64,000 nt of DNA from Hippopus hippopus. Taxonomy: Eukaryota; Mollusca; Bivalvia; Cardiida; Cardiidae. The notes beneath the pieces were generated by a model. The model saw nothing but the letters and a program-made list of their open reading frames with translations, ran no database searches and was not told the DNA's origin. How positions within the stretch are numbered: the first letter of the stretch is position 1; every line of letters starts with the position of its first letter. Below are positions 51,882-61,608 of the stretch, piece after piece. The translations under genes were made by a program, and so were the position numbers. The stretch is taken from assembly GCA_946811185.2 (NCBI GenBank), contig OX328102.1:48399619-48463618 (forward strand). Reading direction: 5' to 3'.

Positions 51882-52495
51882 ACGGTTTTCGAGTTATAGA
51901 GCGGACACGAAATTGTACGTAAAATGAGTAAGGAAAATAATCAAAGGGAAATAACTCGAAAAATATACAAGCCAGAGTTATGGTTCTTGTGCACGACACT
52001 TCGTCTCATAATGCTTTACAAATGTGTGAAGTTTTATCAAATTATCTTAAAAGGTTTTCGAGTTATACAGCGGACACGATTTGTGAAGGAAAATAATTAA
52101 AGGGAAATAACTCGAAAAATATACAAGCCAGAGTTATGATTCTTGTGCATAACACTTCGTCTCCTGCTGCTTTACGAATGTGTGAAGTTTTATCAAAATA
52201 TCTTAAAAGGTTTTCGAGTTATTTGAGCGGACACGATTTGTGAAGGAAAATAATGAAAGGGAAATAACTCGAAAAATATACAAGCAAGAGTTATGGTTCT
52301 TGTGCATGACACTTTGTCTCATGGTGCTTCACAAATGTGTGAAGTTTTATCAAAATATCTTTAAAGGTTTTCGAGTTATAGAGCGGACACGATTTGTGAC
52401 GGACAGACAGACAGACGGACAGACAGACAGACAGATGGACGCACTGGGAAAAACAATATGTATCTTGACCCTGACGGGGGGAGACATAAATACGA
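51882..52495. repeat. Tandem array, unit about 157 bp, with a GACA microsatellite end
   Basis: GGTTTTCGAGTTATAGAGCG recurs at about 51882, 52053, 52209 and 52366; each unit also has GGGAAATAACTCGAAAAATA and ACACTTCGTCTCA. The last unit leads into (GACA)n at 52398-52440 and the tail GGGGGGAGACATAA. The polar structure (repeats, GACA run, fixed tail) suggests one mobile family with variable repeat number. Confidence 0.75.
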
Positions 52496-52699
52496 TATAA
52501 TTATTGCGACAAGAATCCCCTATTTCTGATATTGTATATTCACTTTTGTGAATATTGGATTGATTGACCGATTGAATAGTGTTGTACACCTATTTCAACT
52601 TTATGTCAGCCACCTTATTAATTTTTCAATCACGTCTACAGCTCAATTATTCATGTGTGTCTTTGGTTTAACCATTATGACAGAATGTAACTGTGGCCC

Positions 52700-52835
52700 A
52701 GATTATTACACGTGTCTTTGAAAAGGTAGAAACCTGGGAAAGGGGAAAATGCTAGTAACTTGTATTTTCTCCTTTTCCCACAGTATTTTCAAATCCTCTT
52801 TTCCTTGAGATCATAAAAAAGGGGATTATGTGGTA
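52700..52835. repeat. Hairpin element, family A (diverged)
   Basis: GGTAGAAACCTGGGAAAGGGG, AAAATGCTAGTAACTTGTATTTTC, CCCACAGTATTTTCAAATCC, TGTGGTACAGGG. Confidence 0.6.
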
Positions 52836-53099
52836 CAGGGTTCAAGTGAAATTCTTTTTTTAGGCACCTATCGAAATATTAGTCTTTACGTTTAGAAGGC
52901 TAAAACAGGCAAACGATTGCTATGATAGGTTAATGGTCTTTGGTCAACATATAAAGATAATGAATGAAATAAAATAAATGATCTTGACCTTATATCTTGA
53001 TTAGTCTTGAAGAAACTGGGAAATGTTTAATTTCAGAGTTAAAAAAAACCCCTAAAGTTATAAGACATTAAGCACCCTTTTCCCGTTACATGGTTTTGC

Positions 53100-53440
53100 A
53101 CAGATAAAAAACAAGGGCACATGATGAAACTTTTAATAAACAATATAAATGTGAAGTTTCATGAAATTTTGACGAAAACTGAAGGAGATATTAGTAAAAA
53201 TTGGAATTTTACAAGAAACCCCCTTTTTCCAAGACACAGTCTCAAATTGGAAAACCGAGAAAAATACATCGGCGCAATATCCTAAAGAGTTCATATATGA
53301 AGTTTCATCCAATTTGGTCCACGGGTTGTGGAGAAATGGCTTCGGACGAAAGGACGGACAGACGGACGGACGGACAGACGAAGCGTCGACTATATGCTCA
53401 CCCTTCGGGAAGCATAAAAATGAAACATTTAATTCATAGC
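53100..53440 (+). repeat. Dispersed repeat with a GACGGACA run
   Basis: TGAAGTTTCATGAAATTTTG and TGAAGTTTCATCCAATTTGG are two related units; 53350-53383 is a GGAC/AGAC run followed by GAAGCGTCGACTATATGC and TCACCCTTCGGG. Similar in plan to 51882-52495. Confidence 0.55.
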
Positions 53441-53867
53441 CTCTTGAAACGGATATAAAATAGAAGATTAATTTCAAATATGCAATTAAAATAAGGACTA
53501 CCAACAAAATGCATTAATACATGTAGAAATATTCTGACAATTTAACTAATAAGCAAATTCTCCTTTTGCCATGAGATTTTCGAAAGCTGTATCATGCCTA
53601 AACAAGAGGGTCCTTGGCCCTAAAGCGCTCACCTGACTAAAGTCATCTAGGATTGATAATGTAAACACACAATTGTTAGTGACCTACTTTTTTATCATAC
53701 ATGACCCAGTTTGTTCAAGATATTATCAAGACAAACATTCCGAGGAAATTTTATAAGTCTAAGACTGAAAATATAGCCTCTAGAGTGCATACAAGGTCAA
53801 ACATTCTGACCAACTTTCATGAGTAATGACTTATTGAATTTGCATTTACTTATCGTCGCCACCGGTT

Positions 53868-54140
53868 GCCCATATGGGCGATCCCCCCCTGAAGGCTGTT
53901 AGTATTGTTACGGGGGATAGCGCAGATACAGGACGAAACCCATCCAAAGTTACGCTGGTTCTTTAACGTGCTCGGTGTACAGCACTGTCACACGGGACCT
54001 CAATTTAACGTCTCATCCGAAAGACTATTAGCAATTTTAGATAGCTAGCCGTGGGAATCAAACCCACACCCTCAAGTGACCTGAAACATCACGTTCACGA
54101 GTCCTACGCTCTACCAATTGAGCTATACGGGCTAGCTCAT
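53868..54140 (-). mobile_element. tRNA-derived SINE of a different type
   Basis: The inverted tRNA-like head is at 54060-54140 (GAATCAAACCCACACCC, CTCTACCAATTGAGCTATAC). The central block GTTCTTTAACGTGCTCGG, ACACGGGACCTCAATTTAACG and TCATCCGAAAGAC looks like one of the ancient conserved SINE central domains shared among animal phyla; which one cannot be decided by eye. The 3' end lies near CGCCACCGGTTGCCC. Confidence 0.65.
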
Positions 54141-54434
54141 GAGTATTGGACTTTAACTGTGGCCTTTAAAGTGCACACAAGGTAATTGTTGACAAGCGCA
54201 CAACACACGATGCCCACTGTACGACGGATACAGCATAATAATAAAAAACCTTTGTGCTAAGTAAGCTAAAAAATTAGGTGATGCTGCACCTTATGTAGAT
54301 CAAGCTCAGGCAGCATTAAAGTCTGAGGACTAACCTTGAATCTACAAACCGATGTTACACAAGATATTCTGGTCAAAAAAGCCCTGTAAAGCAATACATG
54401 TTTTTGGGTATTCTCCAAAAATTTGTACCAGAGA

Positions 54435-54602
54435 ACAAACCTCTTAAACTCTTTGATGTGCAGACGACAAGTGAAATGATGCGATGCGTCTTTGATAGGG
54501 TAGAAATCATTGTAGATAAAAGCGAAAATGCAAACTTCCTTTTGCCATATTTTCAGAAGTCCTTCTTAGGGTTGTAAAAAACTGTGATTGTTTAGAGAAG
54601 GA
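54435..54602. repeat. Hairpin element, family A (decayed)
   Basis: CCTCTTAAACTCTTTGATG, GTGCAGACGACAAG, GATAGGGTAGAAATCATTG, CTTCCTTTTGCCATATTTTC, AGGGTTGTAAAAAAC. The central hairpin is lost. Confidence 0.5.
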
Positions 54603-54714
54603 ATATTACCCCACCTGTTTTCATCAAGGAGCAGTCTGATTTGGCTATAAATCTTAATGGAAGAGTTTTCTCATTAATTGCAGATTCTTTATGTGTCTCA
54701 ATGCTTCCACTTAT

Positions 54715-54985
54715 ATTTCAGCCACGCTCTGGCATAAGGGGATTAAATACATCTCCGTGATGCATTATACCCAGCGAGTCATCATACAGTTATGGATCCA
54801 TAAAATCCAATTTGTCATACAACTGACTGAAACATTTGGTAGACTAGTCTTCTTATACGCAGAAAATTTATCCATAGCAAAAAGATCCAACCGAGGTCAG
54901 CCTGCGGGGACTGCGCAGACTAATCTGGGTCGATATTTTTTTACAGGTGCATTAATGCCGCCTTTTTACACAGCATCGCTCATTC
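54715..54985 (-). repeat. Inverted-repeat element, family C
   Basis: CAGCCACGCTCTGGCATAAGG, ATTATGGATCCATAAAATCC-type block, GAGGTCAGCCTGCGGGG, CCTTTTTACACAGCATCGC. Confidence 0.7.
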
Positions 54986-55007
54986 CTACTTTAAGCCATA
55001 ATTCATT

Positions 55008-55276
55008 TGAGCTATGCTCTGTGAAAAGGGGGCTTAATGCATCTCCGTGATCCATGGTAGCAGGCAAGCCATTACATACTGATGGATCCATAATAGTCAC
55101 ATTTTCTTTAACAGCCAACTTAATCCTGAAGTAGACTGGCCCTTGGACATACAGAAAGTTGACCAATAACGAAAAGTATCGACCCAGGTCAGCCTGCGCA
55201 GTCCGCGCAGGCTGACCTGGGTCGATACTTTTCGCAGATGCATTAAACCTCCTTTTCTCAGAGCATGGCTCATTTT
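55008..55276 (-). repeat. Inverted-repeat element, family C (nearly intact)
   Basis: GAGCTATGCTCTGTGAAAAGG to CCTTTTCTCAGAGCATGGCTC. The internal hairpin TCGACCCAGGTCAGCCTGCG and its complement (55180-55230) pair perfectly over about 25 bp. Confidence 0.8.
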
Positions 55277-55980
55277 GATTGTCCATATTTTACAAGGATA
55301 GTTTCAAACTTGTATATCACATACATGTTTCAGAGGATAATGACATAAACAAAGAAGAATTATAAAGTATAACCTTTTTCTCCATTCATCAAAGTAAAGC
55401 TGAATTATGAATGCCACATTATAATTGCTTCTTCATGAAAATCATAGTCACTGTTTCAATTTTCTCTGCTAAAAAAGTCACAACACCTATCGCAAACACT
55501 TACCCTGGGAAAAAAATCAAATCTGAAGTTTTGAGGTAAGTGGCTGTCTATGGGTTTTTTTTTTTAAATTTCTTTGCTGTATGGCAAATTTTTTGTATAA
55601 CATGATAAATACTGCAAAATAAATGAAATATATGTTTTTGTGGAAACGATAAGGAAAAAGGCTATTTAGGCACATAAAGGAAATATTATTGAAACTTTTT
55701 TTTCTTTCATTTGTCTTTGTCTTTACCAACAGTTTCGCTGCTATCGATTGCTTAATTCAGTACTGAATCTTTTTGGAAGTTCGGTGAGATTGTGAAAATC
55801 CAAATAGCCCCCTTTAAAATGAGTGGCTGTTCAATACAGACTCTTCCAAATTAAGAACTATGATTCGTAAACTAATATGGTGGTTGCTGAGTACAAGTGA
55901 CCATTAAACACACAAATGGTCAGAAACCACAGGTTTAACAGTACAAAGTCTATGGAGAACAGTCTCAAACAGAACTAGTC

Positions 55981-56104
55981 TTATTTCTTTTGTTTCTTCT
56001 TTGCTTCTCTGTTCATTCTGTCGATGTATCGTTTCAGGTCTGTGTTTTCTTCAAGGTGCTTGATATCCACAGGTGTTTCATTTGGACAACCACTAATAGG
56101 ACAC
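55981..56104 (-). CDS. NSMCE2: NSMCE2 coding exon 5: end of the SP-RING
   Basis: Acceptor TGTAG before 56104, phase 2 in. Supplies the zinc ligands in CPISGCP, then DIKHLEENTDLKRYIDRMNR and the basic tail; TAA at 55983-55981. Confidence 0.94.
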
Positions 56105-59100
56105 CTACAGCAAAAATTGCAACAGAATCAAGATTTAATTTTGTTTGTTTGTATTAGAGCTTAACGCCCTTTTAACAGCCTAAGTTATATCACTGAAGTC
56201 GGAGCATCTATACATCTACACATATGTTTCCTGGCTTTCTCACACAGCACTGACACAACTCTCTTTCAATGCCAATGATTACTTTTCTAACATGCACCAT
56301 AGGTGAGAGGTGAAAAATTGCAGGGAAGAAAGACTGCCACAACCAGGTATCAAACCCAGAATCGTCATGAGTCAGATGTGCTAACAAGAAACCTCTGTGC
56401 TATACCTCTGGGCAGATTTAATTTCACAATCCCTACCCTTAACCAGGTGACAAAATTTTAGCCTTGTCAAAATTGAAAAAATTTGCAAGCAACATATCAA
56501 ATGTGATTCAAAACATGAAATTTGTCTTTCAAAAGGTGAAAAAAACATTGTGGGAAAATAGTATTTCACATACGTACATGTAATGGCAAGAGCTCACTCT
56601 TTCAAGTGATTCCTGGTTTCATCAGTACCAGGCTGGGGCTCTGCAATGCCTTGTCCAAGGGACACTTCCACAAAAACTACCACCACAGATGCAGTTCAAA
56701 CTAAGAACCAATAGGCCTCTTAAACATACCACAGAATTTCAGATGTATCCAAATGGAAAGCATTTGCTGCCACCAAATAGAATTAGAACAAAATTATTGG
56801 AGATGTCAGTGAAAGGGCAGAAAACAATTTGGGAAAAGGAGAAAATGCTGGTTTCTAGCATTTCCTCGTTTTTCCAAGATGTTGTCAAAGGCCGTCTCCA
56901 TCCAGGTCTTTAAAACACAGGACTGTGTGGTAAAGGGTTTACCCTTTACCAAATAATCCCTACTTTTAAAATTGATTGATTGATTGTATGGTGTTTAACG
57001 CCGTTTTCAACATTATTTCAGTTATATCGCAGCAGCAAGTGCACCTATCCATGCTTTCATGGAATCTCTTTTACCACCCTACTTTTAAAAACCTTGAGAA
57101 AGAAGAGTTCAAAACATTGTGGGAAAAGAAGAGAATGCTGGTCACCAGCATTTTTTCCTTTTTCCACAGTGTTTTCTATCCTTTCAAAGACAACATGCAC
57201 AGTTTCAGTCACATTTCATTTGGTGTCTGGATATGCTTTGGGTTTTTGAAAAGTCTAAAATTTTGCAGTGTGATAAAGCAGTGTTTCTCCCAGCGTCAAA
57301 TTTTTGAGGGTCATTTGTGACCCCATTCCAAATTTTTGGGGGTCATACAAAAATCTTGAGGGTCATCTTTATAAAGCCTTTTTAAAGCTACTTAAATTCA
57401 CGTTTAGGTACCTTTCCCTGTGACTCCGCTAACTCGGAACTGAAACTATTTTTCTTAGTCTGACAAGACCTGGATATTTGTTGCATTTGTTGATTTTTCA
57501 TTTTTTTCACGTTTTCCATGTGTTTACTTGTGGAAGAGACAACAAAACAGTCTGCAAGTCCTTCCTGTTTTTCTTTTTCGGTTTACCTGCTATTCTGTTT
57601 CGGAAAGCATCTAGAATACATGGACCGTACACAATTAAAACGGGGGTGACAAATTGACCTTCCTATTCTGTACCTAGTTAATTATTACTAAACCAGAGCT
57701 TCAAATGTGTGACTATGTCAGAGAGAAGCCACCTGGAAGCAATTCATGTTCTTTAATTCTTTTTTGTGCAGTACTGGCAGATATTTATCAATAAATTATC
57801 CATAAAATCAGTTTCAGACACTGGGAGCTGTATCATAAACTCTAAAATAATCATGGCATACGAAATCTCTCTCTGCATACGAACCTTATTTTTCTGCTTA
57901 TTATTTCCGCTTGACGTCATGGTGTGCATTATAAACCATTGTTTTGATTGAACTGATACTTTCTTAGTTGCGCACACGACGAGTTTTAGTGCATCAGCTA
58001 AGAAATCATTGCATCAAAAACGCAAGAAACGCGCTCTGGGAGAAACACTGGGTAAAGCCTTTAAAAGGTTTAAACATAATCATAGACACATACTTAGCTT
58101 TCTTCTTTTTCTTCTGTATATATTCTGTAATTGCTGCTTTCTCATAGTTATGGCCACAGAGTTTGTTCCGTACTGGGTTTACCATCTCCACTCCAGTGTA
58201 CGGACATTTGGTGTTCACTTGTTCCTGGGTCATTTCAACGTCCTCATCAACATTGGCTGCTGACGCTACTAACCCCAAATCTTGAGCAGTGTATGCTTGT
58301 TCTGTAAAAAGAAAAAAAAAAAAAAAAAATAGAGACCGCATGTGGGTGCCCAAGCCCAGCTGCAAGTGCTTGATTTTTAGTGAAAATTCTAATTTGCAAA
58401 AGAGGGATAACTGTGTCAAAAATGTTTTGATAGTTACCTGCCCTTGTTGTATAGATTACCCTATTTAAAGTTAACATCTTGCCTAGGTCAATGTTTACAA
58501 ATATCTTCAGTAATGACAGGGATATTGCAAAATGTCAAAGATTTTGCAAGCTGACGAAGCAGATGATGAAGACAACACAGGACGACTATGACAATACCTC
58601 GTTGTTTTCTCCGTAAGCAGCCAAGCTTAAAATAGACCATGCTGGTAACCAACATCTTTATTTCTTTTTTCCTTAATATTTTCCAAATCTTCAATGAATT
58701 CCACCTTCTAACAGAAATGCTCTCAATACAGATATGTCTACAATTTTGTCATGTGATAAACAACTATAAATTTAAAATTCTGAGATAAAAACAAACAAAC
58801 AAACAAACAAACAAACAAACAGAAAACGAAACCTATCCACAACTTACCAGGATGTAACTGTTCCCACATGCGTTTATCAAAATCTTGCACTTTCTCATGT
58901 TGTAGCAATGTCTCATCTTTATCTTCTTTTCTCACTTCCTGAAGTCGCTTGTCAAACATTTCCTCCAGTGACTTCTCATTGTCATCCTGATAAACAGTAT
59001 AAAAGCAATATCTTCCAATAAGTACTAAACCCTTTACCACACAATCCGTAAGTTTTAACAACCCTGAGAAAGAACTGTTGAAAACATTGTGGGAAAAGGA

Positions 59101-61276
59101 GAAAATGCTGATAACCAGCATTTTCTCCTTTTCCCTCAATGTTTTCTAACCTTTTGCAGACAAATCCACCCATTTGAGTTACAATGAATTTGTTGTCTGT
59201 AAATTCTCTCAATGTGGCCAAGTCTGAAAATGTATCATGTGGTAACAGGTAAGATTAAAAAGACAAATATTGGCCAATTCAAACTTTGGCTGTACAAGCA
59301 TATGTATTACCTTACTCTTTACAAAAAAATCTTGCATTTTGACAACGCTTGGAAAAAAAGCTTTGAAAAAACAGCGGGCTAAAAAATTAACTGCCTAACA
59401 ACTAAATATTTATTACAATTCGCAAATGGCAAGTATTTGAAGACCAATAAAAAATATCATTCATCCACAGGGAAAGGTCTATGGAAAAAGGAGCAACAAT
59501 TGCTTGAAGCATGTAATTTCTCCTTTTTTCACCCTGTTTTTTAACAGCCATAAACTGCAGTGGCATAAAAAAGGTGCACTTAACTCTTTACCACATAATC
59601 CTGAGTTTTAACAGTCACTTTAAGGAGAACGCTTTTGAAAACATCATGGGAAAAGGAGAAAATGCTGGTAACCAGCATTTTCTCCTTTTCCCACAAAGTT
59701 TTCTACCCTATCAAAGACAGAAGTAAACATTTGAGCTACATTTAAGTTACTGTCTACAAATGGTTTCAATTTGGTCATATACAAAACTTTACTGTTTGGT
59801 AAAGCGTTAAAATATGGTCGCACAGAGCTGGTTATTCACCACCCTTCTTGAAATGAAATATGGAGAGAAATTTTCTTTATTTTGCCTGTTCCCCGAGAGA
59901 GGCAGAAAGTTGTTGAGTCTAGTCAAGCACATGAATGGTATATGAGTTTTGATTTTCATTTCTTCCTTTCAATCATGACAAGTCTTAAACAGGATAGGTT
60001 GGTTGAGCCTGAAACAAAGCAGTTTTCTTCACCCATGGTTGTCTCTGGACAAGGACATGAATGGGTCATCAGTTTTGATTTTTATTTCTTTCTTTTGAAC
60101 ATGAAAAACAAAAAGTCTTAAAGTGTCTGCAGTCAGATACAGGGTCAGTTGATTTAGCCTGAACAAAATAAATTTTCTGAAAACATACATAAAGGTTTAA
60201 ACTTACATGTTGTTTAACAAACTCTACAGCATCCTGCACTTGTTTAATTTCCCTTTCCATTTTTGCGAAGGTGAGCATTATCTTTTTATATTCTGCCACA
60301 TCATCATCTGAACTTTCTGTTATTAAAAAGACAAAAAAAAAAATCTTTCTGGTGTGTACACAAAAGAAAAAATAAACTCTTTTATTTATAGAATCTTTGT
60401 TCTTTCTAAAATCCGGCATTTTCTCTTTTTCCCACAATGTTTTCTACCCTATCAAAGACAAAAATCATCATTTTAGTATAAACATTTGTTGTCTCCAAAT
60501 GCTTTCAATTTGTCCAGTCCAAAATTTTGTAGTTTGGTAAATAGCTATGACAGGTGACTGCATAGTACAAGTGCATTTCATTATACCATAAGAGTCTTAG
60601 ATGTGGCCACAAAGGAAGGTTTTATTATAATTATGAATTGTCTCAGATTCTTTTCATGACATGGATTTTGCCCGAATTCTTGCTGAAAATACATGCATGA
60701 AAAACGAAAACCCAAAGCTCCAGTTAAAAGGGGGGAAGCCTTTACTAAATTTACTTTCTTTCATGTTGTTGGTACTTATGCACTAACACCTATTGTCTCG
60801 ATTTGGGTTTTATCTGGACTCTGTTGAAAGTATTCAATTTACATGTACTCGCTTCATCTGAAGTCTGTCGGTCAAAGCACGGTAGTTTTGTCTTTGTGAA
60901 TATGATGGAATAAGTTTAAACTGCTTCATGATTGAAAGCTTTTGCAGACAACAAATTAAATGTGGCTAAAATGATAGCACTTGTTTTTTGAAAGTCTAAA
61001 AACATTACGCTTAAAACAGAAAATGCTGGTTACAAGCATTTTCTCCTTTTCCCACAATATTTCAAAAGCCCTTTTCTTTGGGGTTGTTAAAAACACAGGA
61101 TAGTTTGGTAAAAAGTAAAAAAAAGAAAAACCTAATATCTATTAACAGATCATACCAGGCTTGTTTTCTAGGAAATCTAATGCAACCTCGTTACAAATGT
61201 CCATTCCAACTTTAATGTATTCTTCCACAGTCTGGACAGATCGGACTGCATTGTTGACTACAGCCAGTCCTGCCAT
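55981..61276 (-). CDS. NSMCE2: NSMCE2 / MMS21: SUMO E3 ligase of the SMC5/6 complex (complete, 5 coding exons)
   Basis: Nuclear E3 ligase that docks on SMC5 and transfers SUMO to proteins in DNA repair and chromosome maintenance. Coding exons on the minus strand: 61276-61156, 60316-60207, 58986-58848, 58301-58094, 56104-55981. The phases (1,0,1,2) join into 702 nt, or 233 residues; vertebrate NSMCE2 is about 247. The N-terminal two thirds are helical and charged, as expected for the SMC5-binding region. Residues 150-200 form the SP-RING: EQVNTKCPYTGVEMVNPV, then CGHNYEKAAI, then KCPISGCP, with likely zinc ligands Cys172, His174, Cys194 and Cys199. The C-terminus is Lys-rich and ends KKKQKK. 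An acceptor at 61330-61331 indicates at least one non-coding upstream exon; its 53-nt leader contains a two-codon upstream ORF. The introns contain several family A elements. Confidence 0.94.
56143..56425 (-). mobile_element. tRNA-derived SINE, family F, reverse, in NSMCE2 intron 4
   Basis: TTTGTTTGTATTAGAGCTTAACG, TATCACTGAAGTCGGAGCA, AGGTATCAAACCCAGAATCG (box B complement) and a decayed box A complement. Same subfamily as 50150. Confidence 0.6.
56432..56565. repeat. Family A half element
   Basis: CCTACCCTTAACCAGGTGAC, TGTCAAAATTGAAAAAATTTGC, AAAAGGTGAAAAAAACATTG, TGGGAAAATAG. The right half is missing. Confidence 0.55.
56735..56945. repeat. Hairpin element, family A
   Basis: TGGAAAGCATTTGCTGCC, AGGGCAGAAAACAATTTGGG, GAAAATGCTGGTTTCTAGC, CAGGTCTTTAAAACACAGG, TGGTAAAGGGTTTACCC. 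Confidence 0.7.
56970..57080 (-). mobile_element. SINE family F fragment, reverse
   Basis: (ATTG)n, GTATGGTGTTTAACGCCG, ATCGCAGCAGCAAGTGCACC, CATGCTTTCATGGAATCTC; truncated at about 57080 by a family A element. Confidence 0.65.
57082..57275. repeat. Hairpin element, family A
   Basis: AAAACCTTGAGAAAGAAGAG, AAAACATTGTGGGAAAAGAAG, core GAATGCTGGTCACCAGC, TATCCTTTCAAAGACAAC. Confidence 0.7.
57276..58093. other. Remainder of NSMCE2 intron 4
   Basis: 57290-57370 has three short direct repeats of AATTTTTGAGGGTCAT. A loosely similar GACCCC-rich piece lies at 61680-61790 in inverse sense. Nothing else is recognised. Confidence 0.35.
58094..58301 (-). CDS. NSMCE2: NSMCE2 coding exon 4: SP-RING core
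   Basis: 208 nt, phase 1 in, phase 2 out. EQAYTAQDLGLVASAANVDE precedes the RING-like CPYTGVEMVNPVRNKLCGHN and the helix EKAAITEYIQKKKKKA. Donor GTATGT at 58093. Confidence 0.95.
58330..58645 (+). repeat. Dispersed repeat, family G, in NSMCE2 intron 3
   Basis: GACCGCATGTGGGTGCCCAAG, GGGATAACTGTGTCAAAAATG, TAGTTACCTGCCCTTGTTG, GACGAAGCAGATGATGAAG, AAGCAGCCAAGCTTAAAA. It fills most of the intron. Confidence 0.65.
58646..58762. repeat. Family A half element in NSMCE2 intron 3
   Basis: ATGCTGGTAACCAACATC, TTTTTTCCTTAATATTTTCC, AAATGCTCTCAATACAGATATG, TTGTCATGTGATAAAC. The left arm has been lost at the junction with the family G repeat. Confidence 0.55.
58848..58986 (-). CDS. NSMCE2: NSMCE2 coding exon 3
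   Basis: 139 nt, phase 0 in, phase 1 out. DDNEKSLEEMFDKRLQEVRK and VQDFDKRMWEQLHP, highly charged helix of the SMC5-binding region. Donor GTAAGT at 58847. Confidence 0.92.
59028..59252. repeat. Hairpin element, family A, in NSMCE2 intron 2
   Basis: Complete: AACCCTTTACCACACAATCC, GAAAACATTGTGGGAAAAGG, core GAAAATGCTGATAACCAGC, CCCTCAATGTTTTCTAACC, TGTTGTCTGTAAATTCTC, ATGTGGTAACAGG. Confidence 0.8.
59580..59812. repeat. Hairpin element, family A, in NSMCE2 intron 2 (near-perfect core)
   Basis: AACTCTTTACCACATAATCC, AAAACATCATGGGAAAAGG, an uninterrupted palindrome GAGAAAATGCTGGTAACC and complement, CCCACAAAGTTTTCTACCC, TTTGGTAAAGCGTTAA. Confidence 0.85.
60207..60316 (-). CDS. NSMCE2: NSMCE2 coding exon 2
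   Basis: 110 nt, phase 1 in, phase 0 out. ESSDDDVAEYKKIMLTFAKM then EREIKQVQDAVEFVKQH. Donor GTAAGT at 60206. Confidence 0.9.
60405..60548. repeat. Family A half element in NSMCE2 intron 1
   Basis: CCGGCATTTTCTCTTTTTCCC, ACAATGTTTTCTACCCTATC, TTGTTGTCTCCAAATGC, GTCCAGTCCAAAATTTTG, TTGGTAAATAGC. Confidence 0.6.
60935..61115. repeat. Hairpin element, family A, in NSMCE2 intron 1
   Basis: TGAAAGCTTTTGCAGACAAC, AAATGTGGCTAAAATG, core AGAAAATGCTGGTTACAAGC, CCCACAATATTTCAAAAGCC, GGGGTTGTTAAAAACAC, TTTGGTAAAAAG. Confidence 0.7.
61156..61276 (-). CDS. NSMCE2: NSMCE2 coding exon 1
   Basis: ATG at 61276-61274; MAGLAVVNNAVRSVQTVEEY and CNEVALDFLENKP. Ends in phase 1 before GTATGA. The first in-frame ATG after the acceptor at 61330; an earlier ATG (61329) is followed at once by GTG TGA. 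Confidence 0.9.
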
Positions 61277-61385
61277 TGTGCTAGGAATGTTTTACTAAAA
61301 GTCAGTTTTGAAACCTTTCTTCACACCATCTGGAAAAAAAAGAAAGTATCCCTATCTGACCCATCATAATAAGAAAATTAACTTA

Positions 61386-61608
61386 ATCCATTACCACACT
61401 ATCCAGAGATTTAACAAACCTAAAGGGGAAGGCTTTTGAAAACAATGTGGGAAAAGCAGAAAATGCTGGTAACCAGCATTTTCTCCTTTTCCCACAATGT
61501 TTCCTAACCTTTCAGAACAAATCCTATTATTTGAGCCAGATTTAATCTGTTGTCTGCAAATGCTTTTAATTTAGTCTACAATATTGTCGTGTGGTAAAGA
61601 GTTAAACT
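61386..61608. repeat. Hairpin element, family A, upstream of NSMCE2 exon 1
   Basis: AATCCATTACCACACTATCC, GAAAACAATGTGGGAAAAGC, a perfect core AGAAAATGCTGGTAACCAGC, CCCACAATGTTTCCTAACC, TTGTCTGCAAATGC, GTGGTAAAGAGTTAA. Confidence 0.8.

Noticed and set aside
58006..58419. The longer frame around NSMCE2 exon 4
   Set aside because: Only 58094-58301 is exon; the extra codons on both sides are intron read-through beyond clear acceptor and donor sites.
59882..60121. A 79-codon plus-strand frame in NSMCE2 intron 2
   Set aside because: It contains two related segments (SSQAHEWYMSFDFHFFL and SGQGHEWVISFDFYFFL) from a local duplication on the antisense strand of the intron; no family or support for expression.
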